A stretch of 64,000 nt of DNA from Blattamonas nauphoetae. Taxonomy: Eukaryota; Preaxostyla; Oxymonadida. This document shows positions 55,260 through 64,000 of the stretch, piece by piece. Location: NCBI GenBank assembly GCA_033064195.1, contig JARBJD010000043.1:1-64000 (forward strand), written 5' to 3'. Both the position numbers and the translations under genes were made by a program. The notes under the pieces were generated by a model, which was not told where the DNA came from, did no database searches, and saw only the letters and a list, made by a program, of their open reading frames with translations. The number at the start of each line of letters is the position of its first letter. Positions within the stretch are counted from its first letter, which is position 1.

Positions 55260-56386
55260 GATCTCAAAAGACGCGTCGAATCTGCCTCTCTCGAATGACT
55301 CCACAATGATTTATCTGAACTCTCCTCGGATGTTGGGAATGCACTGATTGCTGGTGCAGACGAACAGATTCTGGGATCGCCTCCAATCGTCCAGAAATGG
55401 TTTGCTCTTTTGGGTTGGTCGTTCTCAACGCGGCTGTCTTTGACTGTCACATCGTCAACCGTCCTCTCTCCAAACAATTCCTTGCGTTCCTGAACGATGC
55501 ATTGTGACCAGATTATCTTTCCCAATCTCGACTTTTGGACCATCTCAGACTCACATCGAGTTTATCTCATCGAAATGGGATGCACCCCACATCCTGACTA
55601 TTCCACAGCCATCCGCGATGTGTTTGCGGTGTGTTCTCCCTTTTTGGTCTTTTTCATTTTGTTCAATCAACACTTTCTGTGTTTTGGTCTCTCTTTGTCT
55701 TCCTCCCCATTTGTCTCGTCTCTTCATTCTCATTTTCTCTCATTCTCTACCCACCAGCTCACAAACAGGATTTGAGTCCTTGTTGTGCAAACTGATTCTT
55801 TCGTGACGAAGAATCGTTGTTCATCTCCACCCCACGAAATCACGAGTTTGGCATTCCATTCAATCATTTTTTGTGCTTAGCCTTCCAACAGTGGATCACT
55901 GTGTATTTGTTGTACCCGTCCCCTGTTTTGGTGACGCTTTTTCTGTTCTCTCACATCTCGCATTCTCATCCACTGAACTGAACGATATCACATCAAATCA
56001 ATCACAACTCCCATCACATTATTTCACCATGCCATTTCCGAACACACGTGCGGTTCTGATGTCATCGAAATGGGTGCAAATCGTCGCCACTCTTGTTCTG
56101 TCATTCAGACTACGAAGTATCTCCCATCAACATTTTGAAGGATCTGGCCTCACCTGCTTTGTTGTTTGCTGTCGGAAGGAGAACATTGTGCACAGTCGGA
56201 CATCGACAGAGATATTCTCGATGAAAGAGTAACAAGCCAGACAGGCTCTTTCTCTTTATCAATATTGATTCATCTCATTCTTCTCTTCGTCCTGATTGAA
56301 CTCCTTCGAACAATTCGAGTATTGTGCAACTGGTTTGGTGGGAGACACGAAGTGATGGACTGTGGGAAGATCCTCCTTCATTTTGA
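55260..56386 (+). other. 3' module of K and upstream region of H
   Basis: Positions 55,270-55,650 match the family's 3' module, with the frame shifted early. Positions 55,790-56,380 match the region upstream of F (37,127-37,700) and partly that upstream of I. The GGGAAGATC box at 56,364 lies 23 nt before the ATG of H. No independent gene. Confidence 0.6.
56364..56372 (+). promoter_or_regulatory. GGGAAGATC box upstream of H
   Basis: GGGAAGATC begins 23 nt before the ATG of H; same variant as at 37,690. Confidence 0.5.
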
Positions 56387-57461
56387 ATGGAAGAAGAATC
56401 GGCCACATTGAACAACACCAATGACACCTGTTTGAATCTGTTCCCCGCTCCACGTTCGAGAAACGACACATTGCATGAACCTTTCTTGAATTTCGATGAG
56501 AACTCTGACTTGTCTTTTGAGGACAAATCAACCATTCACAATTCACTTGTTGCCCTCGTGAAAGCTGAATATCCTTTTGACAAGGCGCTTCAAGACAGAG
56601 CTGTCCAATTTCTGAAGAGCCTCGAACCAGAGGACGATGTCAGAGGACAATCAACAGCGGCTGTCAAACTCGTGACTGAGCTTGTTCCCTCTTCAGCCGG
56701 ATCGCCTTCTGGCTTTATTCCGAGCATTGTCACTCTGCTATCATCTCCCCACTCGACTGTAGTTGCAGCAGCGCTGTCCTTCCTCAACGAATCCTCACGG
56801 AGATCATCGCATGCAGGTGTATGTTATCTCGTGGAGTCAGGTCTCGTCGTCAAAGTGTTAGCGACTGTCCAACCTCACACACTGCCCATCACAGGAAATG
56901 AAACGATTCTCGACAATCTCAATTGGATCATCAGAAAATGCGTCTCTCTCGTAATTCCATCATCTCTCAACCTGCTTGGCATCACTACTCCAGTCGAAAA
57001 ATACAACCATCGTGAAATGATCTTCCAGATGGTCGTTCTTCCATCGTCTCAATTTGTGACATTTCTGATCTCAAATCGATACGTCCTCTTTGGAAATTTG
57101 TTCCGTTCTTTCATGTCTCTATTGAGCAAACACCTTCGAATAGGTCCATTTCATCGTCCAACATTGGAATTTGTTGTCGCATCTCCGATTGCGATGGCAT
57201 TCTCATGTTGTCTCTCATTCGTCGAAGAATGTCGTGATCTCTGGATGACTCTCATCAACATCCACCATTCACTCAGAGAATGGAAGAAAGAAAGCCCATA
57301 AGTGGTCCAATGTGGGAAACGGATGATACAAGCTCTGATTTCGGAAGGCTTCGAAGACGCAATCGAACAGATGATGAAATACGACATGCTCAAAAGATAT
57401 GTCACAGACTGCGTCAAATTGTGCCTATCCATCTCAAACTTGCTGGGATCGAATGTATAAC
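56387..57461 (+). pseudogene. Tandem-family paralogue H, one nonsense codon
   Basis: Start MEEESATLNNTNDTCLNLF. All blocks up to FHRPTLEFVVASPIAMAFSC are in frame. At 57,299 a TAA replaces the codon that is Glu in the relatives (SPEVVQ becomes SP-stop-VVQ). The frame then stays open through KRMIQALISEGFEDAIEQMM to LLGSNV and a normal-position TAA near 57,460. It is a very recent pseudogene or makes a protein of 304 residues lacking the last ~55. Confidence 0.85.
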
Positions 57462-57762
57462 ATGCTATAGAGTGAGATCTCTAAAGACGCGTCGAATCTG
57501 CCTCTCTCGAATGACTCCAACTCATTTATGTGGACTCTCCTCGTATGTTGGGAGTGCGATGATTGCTAGTGCAGACGAACAGATTCTGGGATCGCCTCCA
57601 ATCGTCAAGAAATGGTTTGCTGTTTTGGGTTCGTCGTTCTCGTCGCGGCTGTCTTTGACTGTCACATCGTCAACTGTCCTCTCTCCAAACAATTCCTAAC
57701 GTTCTTCAACGATGCATTATGACCAGATTATCTTTCCCAATCTCGTCTTCTGAACCACCTCA
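57462..57762 (+). other. 3' module of H, interrupted by the pogo-like element
   Basis: The usual module phrases are present (CGAACAGATTCTGGGATCGC, CAGATTATCTTTCCCAATCT). It breaks at CCACCTCA-TA and resumes after 59,779 with TCAAAACACTTCTAGTTTCT, as expected from the uninterrupted copies. Confidence 0.7.
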
Positions 57763-57764
57763 TA

Positions 57765-59777
57765 GTACCCGGACAAACCCGTTAGAGCGGATAAACCCGT
57801 TAAAGCGATCGACATTAATGCACCTGTGTCAATTCTTCTCCCTGCTAAACCTTCCACTCCACGTGCTTGTTTCTCTGAATCATTCTTGAAGACTACAATC
57901 ATCTTTCAAATAAAGAAAATGAAATGGAAGGGGTCAGATCTAGTCGAAGTTTGTTCTGAGCTTTATTGGTCTCTTCCCTGGTGCGCGAGAGATTATTCTG
58001 TGTGCTTCGAGCTCGTTCTCTTCATCGTCCCTTGAACTATGTCGTCGTTTGTGTTTCTGGATGTGCTGCGCTCCTTCCTCCAGTTCGGCATCGCTTTCAT
58101 CCGATTCTTCCATTGTTTGCATCAGCTCCTCACCACTGAGTAATTGCTTGATGGAAAAAACAACATCCATTGGGTCTCCTGAATAATCATCATCCCAAAC
58201 ATCGACGCCATTGTCTCTCCTGTTTGCTGGAAGACGTTCATTGATGTGTCTCCTCCAAGCTTCTTGGACGGATTGGTTGCCTAAAACCTTACACGAGAGG
58301 GAGAATCCACCAGTTTCAATTGGAGGAGCCCCTTCTGGCAGTGGAGTCAGAATGAGATTGCTATCGAAGGGTTCGATCCCAGTATCTCGGAACGATTTTT
58401 GTACAGTCTCCTTGATCAAAGCTCGCTGTACTTTCCCTTCGAGTTTTGAAAGCCAGGGGATCAGAGCTGTGTCGCGAAGTGACTTGGATGGGAACGGTGG
58501 CATCGTTTTCATCTCTGTTTTAAAATTTGCATTAGAATACAAGTCGTTTGGTTGGAGGAAGCTACTAGTGTTAGCGGGGAGGCAGAGCACGTCGAGCCCT
58601 TGCAAGGCAACATCCCGCCACAAATCTGGAATCCGACGACTGGAGTGACCGTCCAAAATAAGTAGGGCCCTTGATTCTTCAGAGATACCTTTATCTTTCT
58701 TTCTTTGTGCGATATCGGAAAGGAGATGGTCTTTGATGATATCACCGAAGATTTCTTTGTTCATCCAGCCGCGATCAGATATGTGCAGCTTAAAATGAAC
58801 AGGGAGATAATTCTGGAGGGCTTCGCAATAATGTCGATCAGGAAGTATGATATGGGTCGTGAAAGTCTCCCCATCCGCACAAGTGATGAAGAAGAGTGTG
58901 CAGGAGAAAATCTTGTGCACTGGGTTGACGAAGGTCTTCTTGAGAGATTTCAACCCGATTCTGAACGCTGTAATATTCTCTGTCGTGAGTAAGCTCGTTT
59001 CGTCAGCATTGAATATTAGAGATGGGCTGTAATCATGTTGTCGTTTGAGTTGAGCAAGCTGTTCAAAGAAAGGTCGGACATGAGCTCTCGATTTTGCTCG
59101 CCGTCTCGCCTCTTCCATCGGTTCTGGTCTCTTGGCATGAAGATTAGGAAACTGTTTGTACCATTTTCTGGCCCAGTCAGAGCTCGGTTTGTGCAAGTTT
59201 GTGGCTTTCAGACATGTGCGAGCCTGAGCAATGACCAATGCCTTCAAGACTGTGAAATTGGAATTGAATCTCATACCATCTCGGAGATATCTTGATAGGT
59301 TGGGTTGTACCCAGAATCAATCAACTCCATCATTTCGCGATGCAGTCTGTCATTTTCGTCCCCAATCAGAAAAGAAGGTCGACCTTGTCTTTGGATCGGT
59401 CTTCCGACGAGTATCCTGTTCCTTGCTCTCCGCTTTTGTCCATCAGTCAGTGTATCCTCTGCCTCCAATGTGATGTCCTTGATATTGATTATCTCACCAT
59501 CATCAAGAGTCACTGTGGTTGGAGCATTCGCCTTTCGGGTTCTCCTGTGTGGCTGCAACAGGAATGCAAGTATTTCTGGCGTCTGCTGCTCCGCGGTTTC
59601 CTCCATTCAAAAGTCCCATACCTGTTCAACAAAGTCAGAACGAAGTCACCTCACATTCCAGAATTCACCCTGACATTTACTTACGACGTTGACAGATCAG
59701 TTCTCAGAAGGGGAGGAGAAAGATGAAGTGGATGTTACGAAACGGGTTTATCGGAGATACCGGGTTTGTCCGGGTAC
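57765..59777 (-). mobile_element. pogo-like DNA transposon, 2,013 bp, apparently intact
   Basis: The ends are GTACCCGGACAAACCCG and its complement, with a second inner GATAAACCCGTT on both sides. TA flanks each end (57,763-57,764 and 59,778-59,779). It interrupts the 3' module of H; other modules give the empty site. One intron-containing transposase gene fills it. It looks recent and potentially complete. Confidence 0.92.
57940..59606 (-). CDS. pogo-like (DDE_1) transposase, 543 residues, one 35-nt intron
   Basis: Exon 1 (59,606-59,277) starts MEETAEQQTPEILAFLLQ. Exon 2 (59,241-57,940) follows a 35-nt GTATGA...TTGAAG intron in phase 0, giving EM-ALVIAQARTCLKATN. Catalytic motifs: FNADETSLL (first Asp), LLILDGHSSRRIPD (second Asp) and LPANTSSFLQPND (third Asp), the DDE_1 arrangement of pogo/Tigger enzymes. 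The region DSGYNPTYQDISEM to DWARKWYKQF fits the CENP-B-like DNA-binding domain. An acidic and then basic tail (EESDESDAELEEG, KRPIKLR) ends at TAG. It cuts and pastes its own element at TA sites. With the intron removed there is no stop or frameshift. Confidence 0.9.
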
Positions 59778-59779
59778 TA

Positions 59780-60623
59780 TCAAAACACTTCTAGTTTCTC
59801 TCGTCAAAATTGGATGTGCCCCACACTCTCGCCATTCCACGACCATCCACGATTAGTTTAAGGTTGGTTCTGCTTTTTTGTGCTTCTGGTGTAAGAATCA
59901 TCTGTGATTGCAGTGTTTAGTTAATTTTCACTCCTCATCCTTTCTTGTCTCATCTTTTCATCCTCTTTTTCTCTCCTTCTCCCATCCCAGCACGCAGCGT
60001 GCATTGGGCCTTGTCGACATATCCTCACACTTGTTCATCTTGACATTTCGTCGTTCGTCACTTCCAACACAACCAGACGAGTTTGGAGTTGCACTGTTGT
60101 CATTTTCTGATGTTGAGCCATTCTTCGATGGAACACGGTTGGATTGGACTGCCCTCATTCTATCCTGCTGACTCAATTTCTTGCTTTTCTGAAGACGAAC
60201 TCTTTTTCACTGAACTGGGCGGTATCGATCTTGAACAAAGCCCCACTTGCATCCCAGTGTTTCCACATGCCATTTTCGGAGTAATTTTGCTCTTGTTGTT
60301 TCTTCGTCATGAACGAAACTCATCGCCTCCTTTTGTCCGTCCATCACTCTCTCAACTCTTCACTTTCCACAATTCGAACTTGTTGGCTTCGCCTGCGTTG
60401 ATTGTTGGTTTGGAAATTGATTATTGCTCGGATGCGAACTTTGAATGAGAAATTCACGTCGAAAGTGCAACATGCCAGACAGGAAGATATTCGTTGCCAA
60501 TGATGATTCATGTCATTCTTCTCTTAATCTTCATTTTCTTTATTTGGAGAATTCGTTTGTTGTTCAAGAGTTTGTTAGATTTCGTTCAAAAACGGACAAT
60601 GGGATGATCCTACTCTCCTTTCA
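59780..60623 (+). other. Rest of H module and upstream region of I
   Basis: The module resumes at 59,780. From about 60,170 the sequence resembles other family upstream regions (AACTGGGCGGTATCGATCTT, ATGCCAGACAGGAAG-like). A short open frame at 60,083-60,448 is probably not a gene, because its counterparts in the related regions are broken. Confidence 0.5.
60601..60609 (+). promoter_or_regulatory. GGGATGATC box upstream of I
   Basis: GGGATGATC begins 23 nt before the ATG of I. Confidence 0.6.
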
Positions 60624-61694
60624 ATGAAAAATGAAACAGTTCCTTTAAAAACTTCCAACGATACCTTAACGAATGGTTCTCAGGAATCACATTCGACTAT
60701 CAGGGTTAACAACGAACCTTTCCTGTCTTTCGATGTGAACTCTGGAATGCCGTTCGAGGACCAATCGACCATTTACAATTCACTTGTTGCCCTCGTGAAG
60801 GCTGAACACCCATTTGACACAGCCCTTCAGGACAAAGCTGTCCACTTTTTGAAGAGCCTCGAACCGAAATGGGACGCACAACTTGCAGCGAGACTCGTGA
60901 CGGACCTCGTTCCATCTTCAGCTGGATCGTATTCTGGCTTTGCTATGAGCATTCTGACTCTGTTGTCATCTCAACACTCGACTGTGGTTGCAGCAGCGTT
61001 GTCATTCCTCTACAAAGCAACCAATGAGTCATCACCCGCAATTCGATGTTGTCTCGTGGAGTCAGATCTGATCAGCAAAGTGTTAGCGACTTTTCAACCT
61101 CACACACTGTCAATCGCTGGAAATGAAGCGATCATCAACGAACTAAACGTTCTCATCAGAGATTGCCTCTTCCTCGCAAATCCATCGTCTCTCAATGAAC
61201 TTGGCGTCAAGACTGCAGTAGATGCATTCAACCATCGTGAAATGATCTTTCAGAAGGCCGTGATCCCATCGTCTCAATTTGTGACGTTTCTGATCTCAAA
61301 TCGACACATCCTCAATGGAGACTTATTCAATAACTTCATGGATCTATTAGCCGTATTCATTCAGATATGCCCATTTCATCGTCCAACATTGGAGTTTGTC
61401 CTCGCATCTCCAATTCCGATGGCATTGTCAAGTCGTTTCTCGTTCGTCGAAGGTGCAATGTATCTCTGGGGTATTCTCATGGTGATCAACTATTCGCTCA
61501 AAGAATGGAAGAAACACCGCCACGAAGTGGCCCAATCTGCAAAACGGATGATACAAGCTCTGATTTCGGAAGACTTCGAAGATACACTCGAACAGATGCT
61601 GATGAACGACAAGGACGGAAATTTTGGGAGGAATCTTGTGGACGAGTGTCAATCAATCTCGAAATTGATGGGAGTGAATGTGAAGAATCGGTGA
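60624..61694 (+). CDS. Tandem-family protein I, 356 residues, intact
   Basis: Start MKNETVPLKTSNDTLTNGS. Blocks: EPFLSFDVNSGMPFEDQST, AEHPFDTALQDKAVHFLKSL, LVTDLVPSSAGSYSGFAMSI, STVVAAALSFLYKATN, QPHTLSIAGNEAIINELN, HREMIFQKAVIPSSQFVTFL, FHRPTLEFVLASPIPMALSS and KRMIQALISEDFEDTLEQML. Ends LMGVNVKNR and TGA. Intronless and uninterrupted, so probably functional. Neighbours H and J are decayed, which makes I the only whole copy at this end of the array. Confidence 0.9.
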   Translation: MKNETVPLKTSNDTLTNGSQESHSTIRVNNEPFLSFDVNSGMPFEDQSTIYNSLVALVKAEHPFDTALQDKAVHFLKSLEPKWDAQLAARLVTDLVPSSAGSYSGFAMSILTLLSSQHSTVVAAALSFLYKATNESSPAIRCCLVESDLISKVLATFQPHTLSIAGNEAIINELNVLIRDCLFLANPSSLNELGVKTAVDAFNHREMIFQKAVIPSSQFVTFLISNRHILNGDLFNNFMDLLAVFIQICPFHRPTLEFVLASPIPMALSSRFSFVEGAMYLWGILMVINYSLKEWKKHRHEVAQSAKRMIQALISEDFEDTLEQMLMNDKDGNFGRNLVDECQSISKLMGVNVKNR

Positions 61695-62435
61695 GAGGTT
61701 GTATCTGAAATCCCGCGTCGAAGCCACCTCTCCCGAACAATTCCAAAATCATTTCTGCGGACACTCTTCGGATGTTGGGAATGCGCGGATTGCTAGTGCC
61801 GACGAACAGATTCTGGGATGGCCTTCAATCGTCCAGAAATGGTTTGCTCTTTTGGGTTCGTCGTTCTCAACGCGACTGTCTTTTACTGTCACATCGTCAA
61901 CCGTCCTCTCTCCAAACAATTCCTTGCGTCACTGAACGATGCATTGTGACCAGATTATCTTTCCCAATCTCGACTTTTGGACCAACTCAGAAACACTTCT
62001 CATTTTTCTCGTCAAACTGGGATGCGCCCCACACTCCTGCCATTCCACAGCCATCCACAATCTGTTTGAGATGTGTTCTCTTTTTTGGAGTTCTATATTT
62101 GTGTTCTCTGGTGTTCTCCAATTTCTCTCTCTTTCTCATCACAGACACCCTCCCAGCACATCACTCCCACAATTTGATGTTTGGGGGATCCGAAAGAGAG
62201 GACGGAAGAAGTCACAGTTGAAGATTGTTGTGGTCTCGATGGACTGCACTGCATGTCTTTCGTTGCACCAGAACAGATTCTGTTTGGCCAGGAGCAGTTC
62301 AGCCGAGATTGGACGAACTCAGCTCAGCTGTTCCAATGTTCCGCTCTGATTCCTGTATTCCCATTTCGCCCTGTTGTGACTTCTCGTCTTAACATCCTTT
62401 TTCGTGAACAATGGGATGATCTGTCTGACTTTTCA
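61695..62435 (+). other. 3' module of I and upstream region of J
   Basis: The module phrases recur at 61,795-61,980 in the usual order. The rest is intergenic, with a GGGATGATC box at 62,413. No independent gene. Confidence 0.6.
62413..62421 (+). promoter_or_regulatory. GGGATGATC box upstream of J
   Basis: GGGATGATC begins 23 nt before the ATG at 62,436, even though J is decayed. Confidence 0.55.
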
Positions 62436-63477
62436 ATGGAAGAAAAAACAACAAATTTGAACACCAAAAAGGATGCATCTTTGGTTGATTCGCCGAACTC
62501 AAAGTCATCTCTCGCTCTCTCGTCAGAACCTTTCCTTGATTACGATCCCGACTCTGATCCATCGGACAACGACACATTGAAACTTTACTCTTCACTTGTT
62601 GCCCTGGTGAAAGCTGCATACCCTTTTGACGATACCCTTCACAACAGAGCTGCCCAATTTCTGTGGAACAACCTGATGGTTTTGTTGCGAGTATTAGGAC
62701 TCTGATGTCATGTCCCCACTCGACTGTGGTTGAAGCTGCATGGTCATTCGTTTTCAGAATCGTCGACATCTCACAACCCTCTATTCAACTTCATCTCGTG
62801 GAATTAGATCTTGTCCCAAATCTTTTAGCGACTTTTCAACCTCACACACTGCCAATTTCAGGAAATGCAACGATATTCGACGAACTAAACATTCTCATCA
62901 GAAATTGCATCAACCTCGCCCTTCCATCAAATCTCAATGATCTTGGCATCACTGATGCAGTCGATGCGTTCAATCATCGTGAAATGATCTTTCAGAAGGT
63001 CGTGCTCCCATTGTCTCAGTATGTGGCATTTCTGATCTCCAATCGGTACCTCCTCTTTGGAGACTTGCTCGACTCCTTCCTCTTGTTATAGCCAAACTCC
63101 TTCAGATAGGACCATTTCATCGTCCAACATTGGAGTTTGTTGTCGCATCTCCAATTGCAATGACATTCTCAAATTGTCTCTCGTTCATCGAAGATGATTA
63201 TTTGTGAGATGAAACTCTCGGCAACATCCAATCTTTGCTGTATGAATGGAAGAACCACGGCCACGAAACGGCCCAATCTGGAAAACAAATGATTTTAGCT
63301 CTGTTTTCGGGAGGCTTCGAAGACACACTCGAACAGATTCTGAGAAACCACATGGGGACTGACTATAGTTCATCAGCGTTTTCAACTATAGTTCATCAGA
63401 GACCCATATCATGGCAACGGGGGATCCGGTCGACTATCAAAGATCGGCTGCAACCAAATCGAATCAATGAAAAATGA
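62436..63477 (+). pseudogene. Tandem-family paralogue J, decayed
   Basis: Start MEEKTTNLNTKKDASLVD. Family blocks appear in order: EPFLDYDPDSD, AAYPFDDTLHNRAAQFLWNN, then a deletion of about 25 residues and a frame change near 62,670, PDGFVASIRTLMSCPHSTVV, QPHTLPISGNATIFDELN, HREMIFQKVVLPLSQYVAFL, a stop at 63,089-63,091, FHRPTLEFVVASPIAMTFS in another frame, a further stop near 63,205, and SGKQMILALFSGGFEDTLEQ. The tail diverges after EQILRNHMG. Confidence 0.85.
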
Positions 63478-64000
63478 AGAAACGGGCCGGGAAGTGATTG
63501 CAGAAAGTCCAGTGACAGTCTCAACAGACTCGGCTCCATCTTCGATCTTCGTTTTCTGCGACTCGTCATCGTCTGACTCGTCTCGGCTGTATGGGACGGT
63601 AGCTAGACCGTGCAGCTCGATGGACTCGGTGTGGTCATCAAGGATGGATCAATCACTAGTTCTCCGAGGGGAAGTGGAGAGGTGTCAGAATGTGGAGAGA
63701 AGGATTACTGCTGTTCGTCGGTGAGTGTTGGACTGAAGGCAGGATTGAACCAGAAGAGGTGGAGGTTGAGGGCAAGAAATGAAAGGGAAGTAGACTTGAA
63801 GTGGAAGAACAAATGGATTCAGAAGGAGGGATGACAGGGAAGTGAATTGTCTATTTTGAGAACGAGAGGATCGAGATGCGTGAGATGTCGATCAGCCTGC
63901 CATCAGCGTCAACCGGAGGAGGAACAATGTGGATGGTGTGGGGAAGAGGAGAGATGGGATCAAAAGGCTGTGATGGGGTCGGTGTGTGCACTTAGCGGTC
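63478..64000 (+). other. Right edge, possible start of another gene
   Basis: Short frames such as SSIFVFCDSSSSDSSRLYG (63,535) and VSECGEKDYCCSSVSVGLKA (63,680) are protein-like but break. The end of the window cuts any larger structure. No family was recognised. Confidence 0.3.

Noticed and set aside
39200-57301. Possible reassignment of TAA/TAG to glutamine, as in some oxymonads
   Set aside because: In-frame TAA occurs in the cysteine-rich gene (about 39,276) and in paralogue H (57,299). However, four intact ~360-codon paralogues, the polymerase core and the integrase contain none, and the pogo transposase (TAG) and several other frames end on TAA or TAG. The standard code explains the data.
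60083-60448. 121-codon frame upstream of paralogue I
   Set aside because: The corresponding upstream regions of F and H are homologous in DNA but have the frame broken, so it is more likely duplicated intergenic sequence.

Overview
The window looks like part of a nuclear genome of a free-living or gut protist. My best guess is an oxymonad (Preaxostyla) close to Blattamonas: the genes have very short GT-AG introns (34-35 nt), use the standard code, and belong largely to a lineage-specific tandem family. That assignment rests on family recognition and intron style, not on a database search. There is no bacterial-style operon structure.

Layout. Positions 1-2,750 hold a foldback repeat and a decayed pogo-like DNA transposon. 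Positions 2,896-14,357 hold a fossil Polinton/mavirus-like element with packaging-ATPase remnant, protein-primed DNA polymerase B, RVE integrase and a primase / superfamily 3 helicase region; no capsid gene is visible. Positions 14,370-19,100 are a dense array of one host repeat family in two orientations. It is interrupted by a hAT-like element (8-bp target duplication) and a mariner (TA duplication), and an uninterrupted repeat copy supplies the empty site for each. Positions 19,100-28,000 are mostly gene debris, MITEs and truncated paralogues. Positions 28,074-33,336 hold two longer host genes, one with four resolvable 34-35 nt introns.

From about 21,600 to 63,480 the backbone is a tandem family of about 360-residue, helix-rich proteins (ARM/HEAT-like in appearance). 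Four members look whole (33,552; 35,512; 54,180; 60,624), one carries a single nonsense codon (56,387), and the rest are fragments. Members share a GGGATGATC or GGGAAGATC box 23-24 nt upstream of the ATG and a conserved 3' module. One member is split into three pieces across 15.6 kb by two very large inverted-repeat elements. The first (38,233-47,095, TIRs of about 310 bp, TA flanks) itself contains a 3.4 kb hAT-like element carrying a tRNA-like sequence and a cysteine-rich repeat protein gene. The second lies at about 47,971-53,255. Another member's 3' module is interrupted by an apparently intact pogo-like transposon (57,765-59,777) whose transposase gene has a host-style 35-nt intron.

Overall the region is a fast-evolving gene-family array that has been a repeated target of DNA transposons. 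The insertions can be ordered in time from nested copies and paralogous empty sites.
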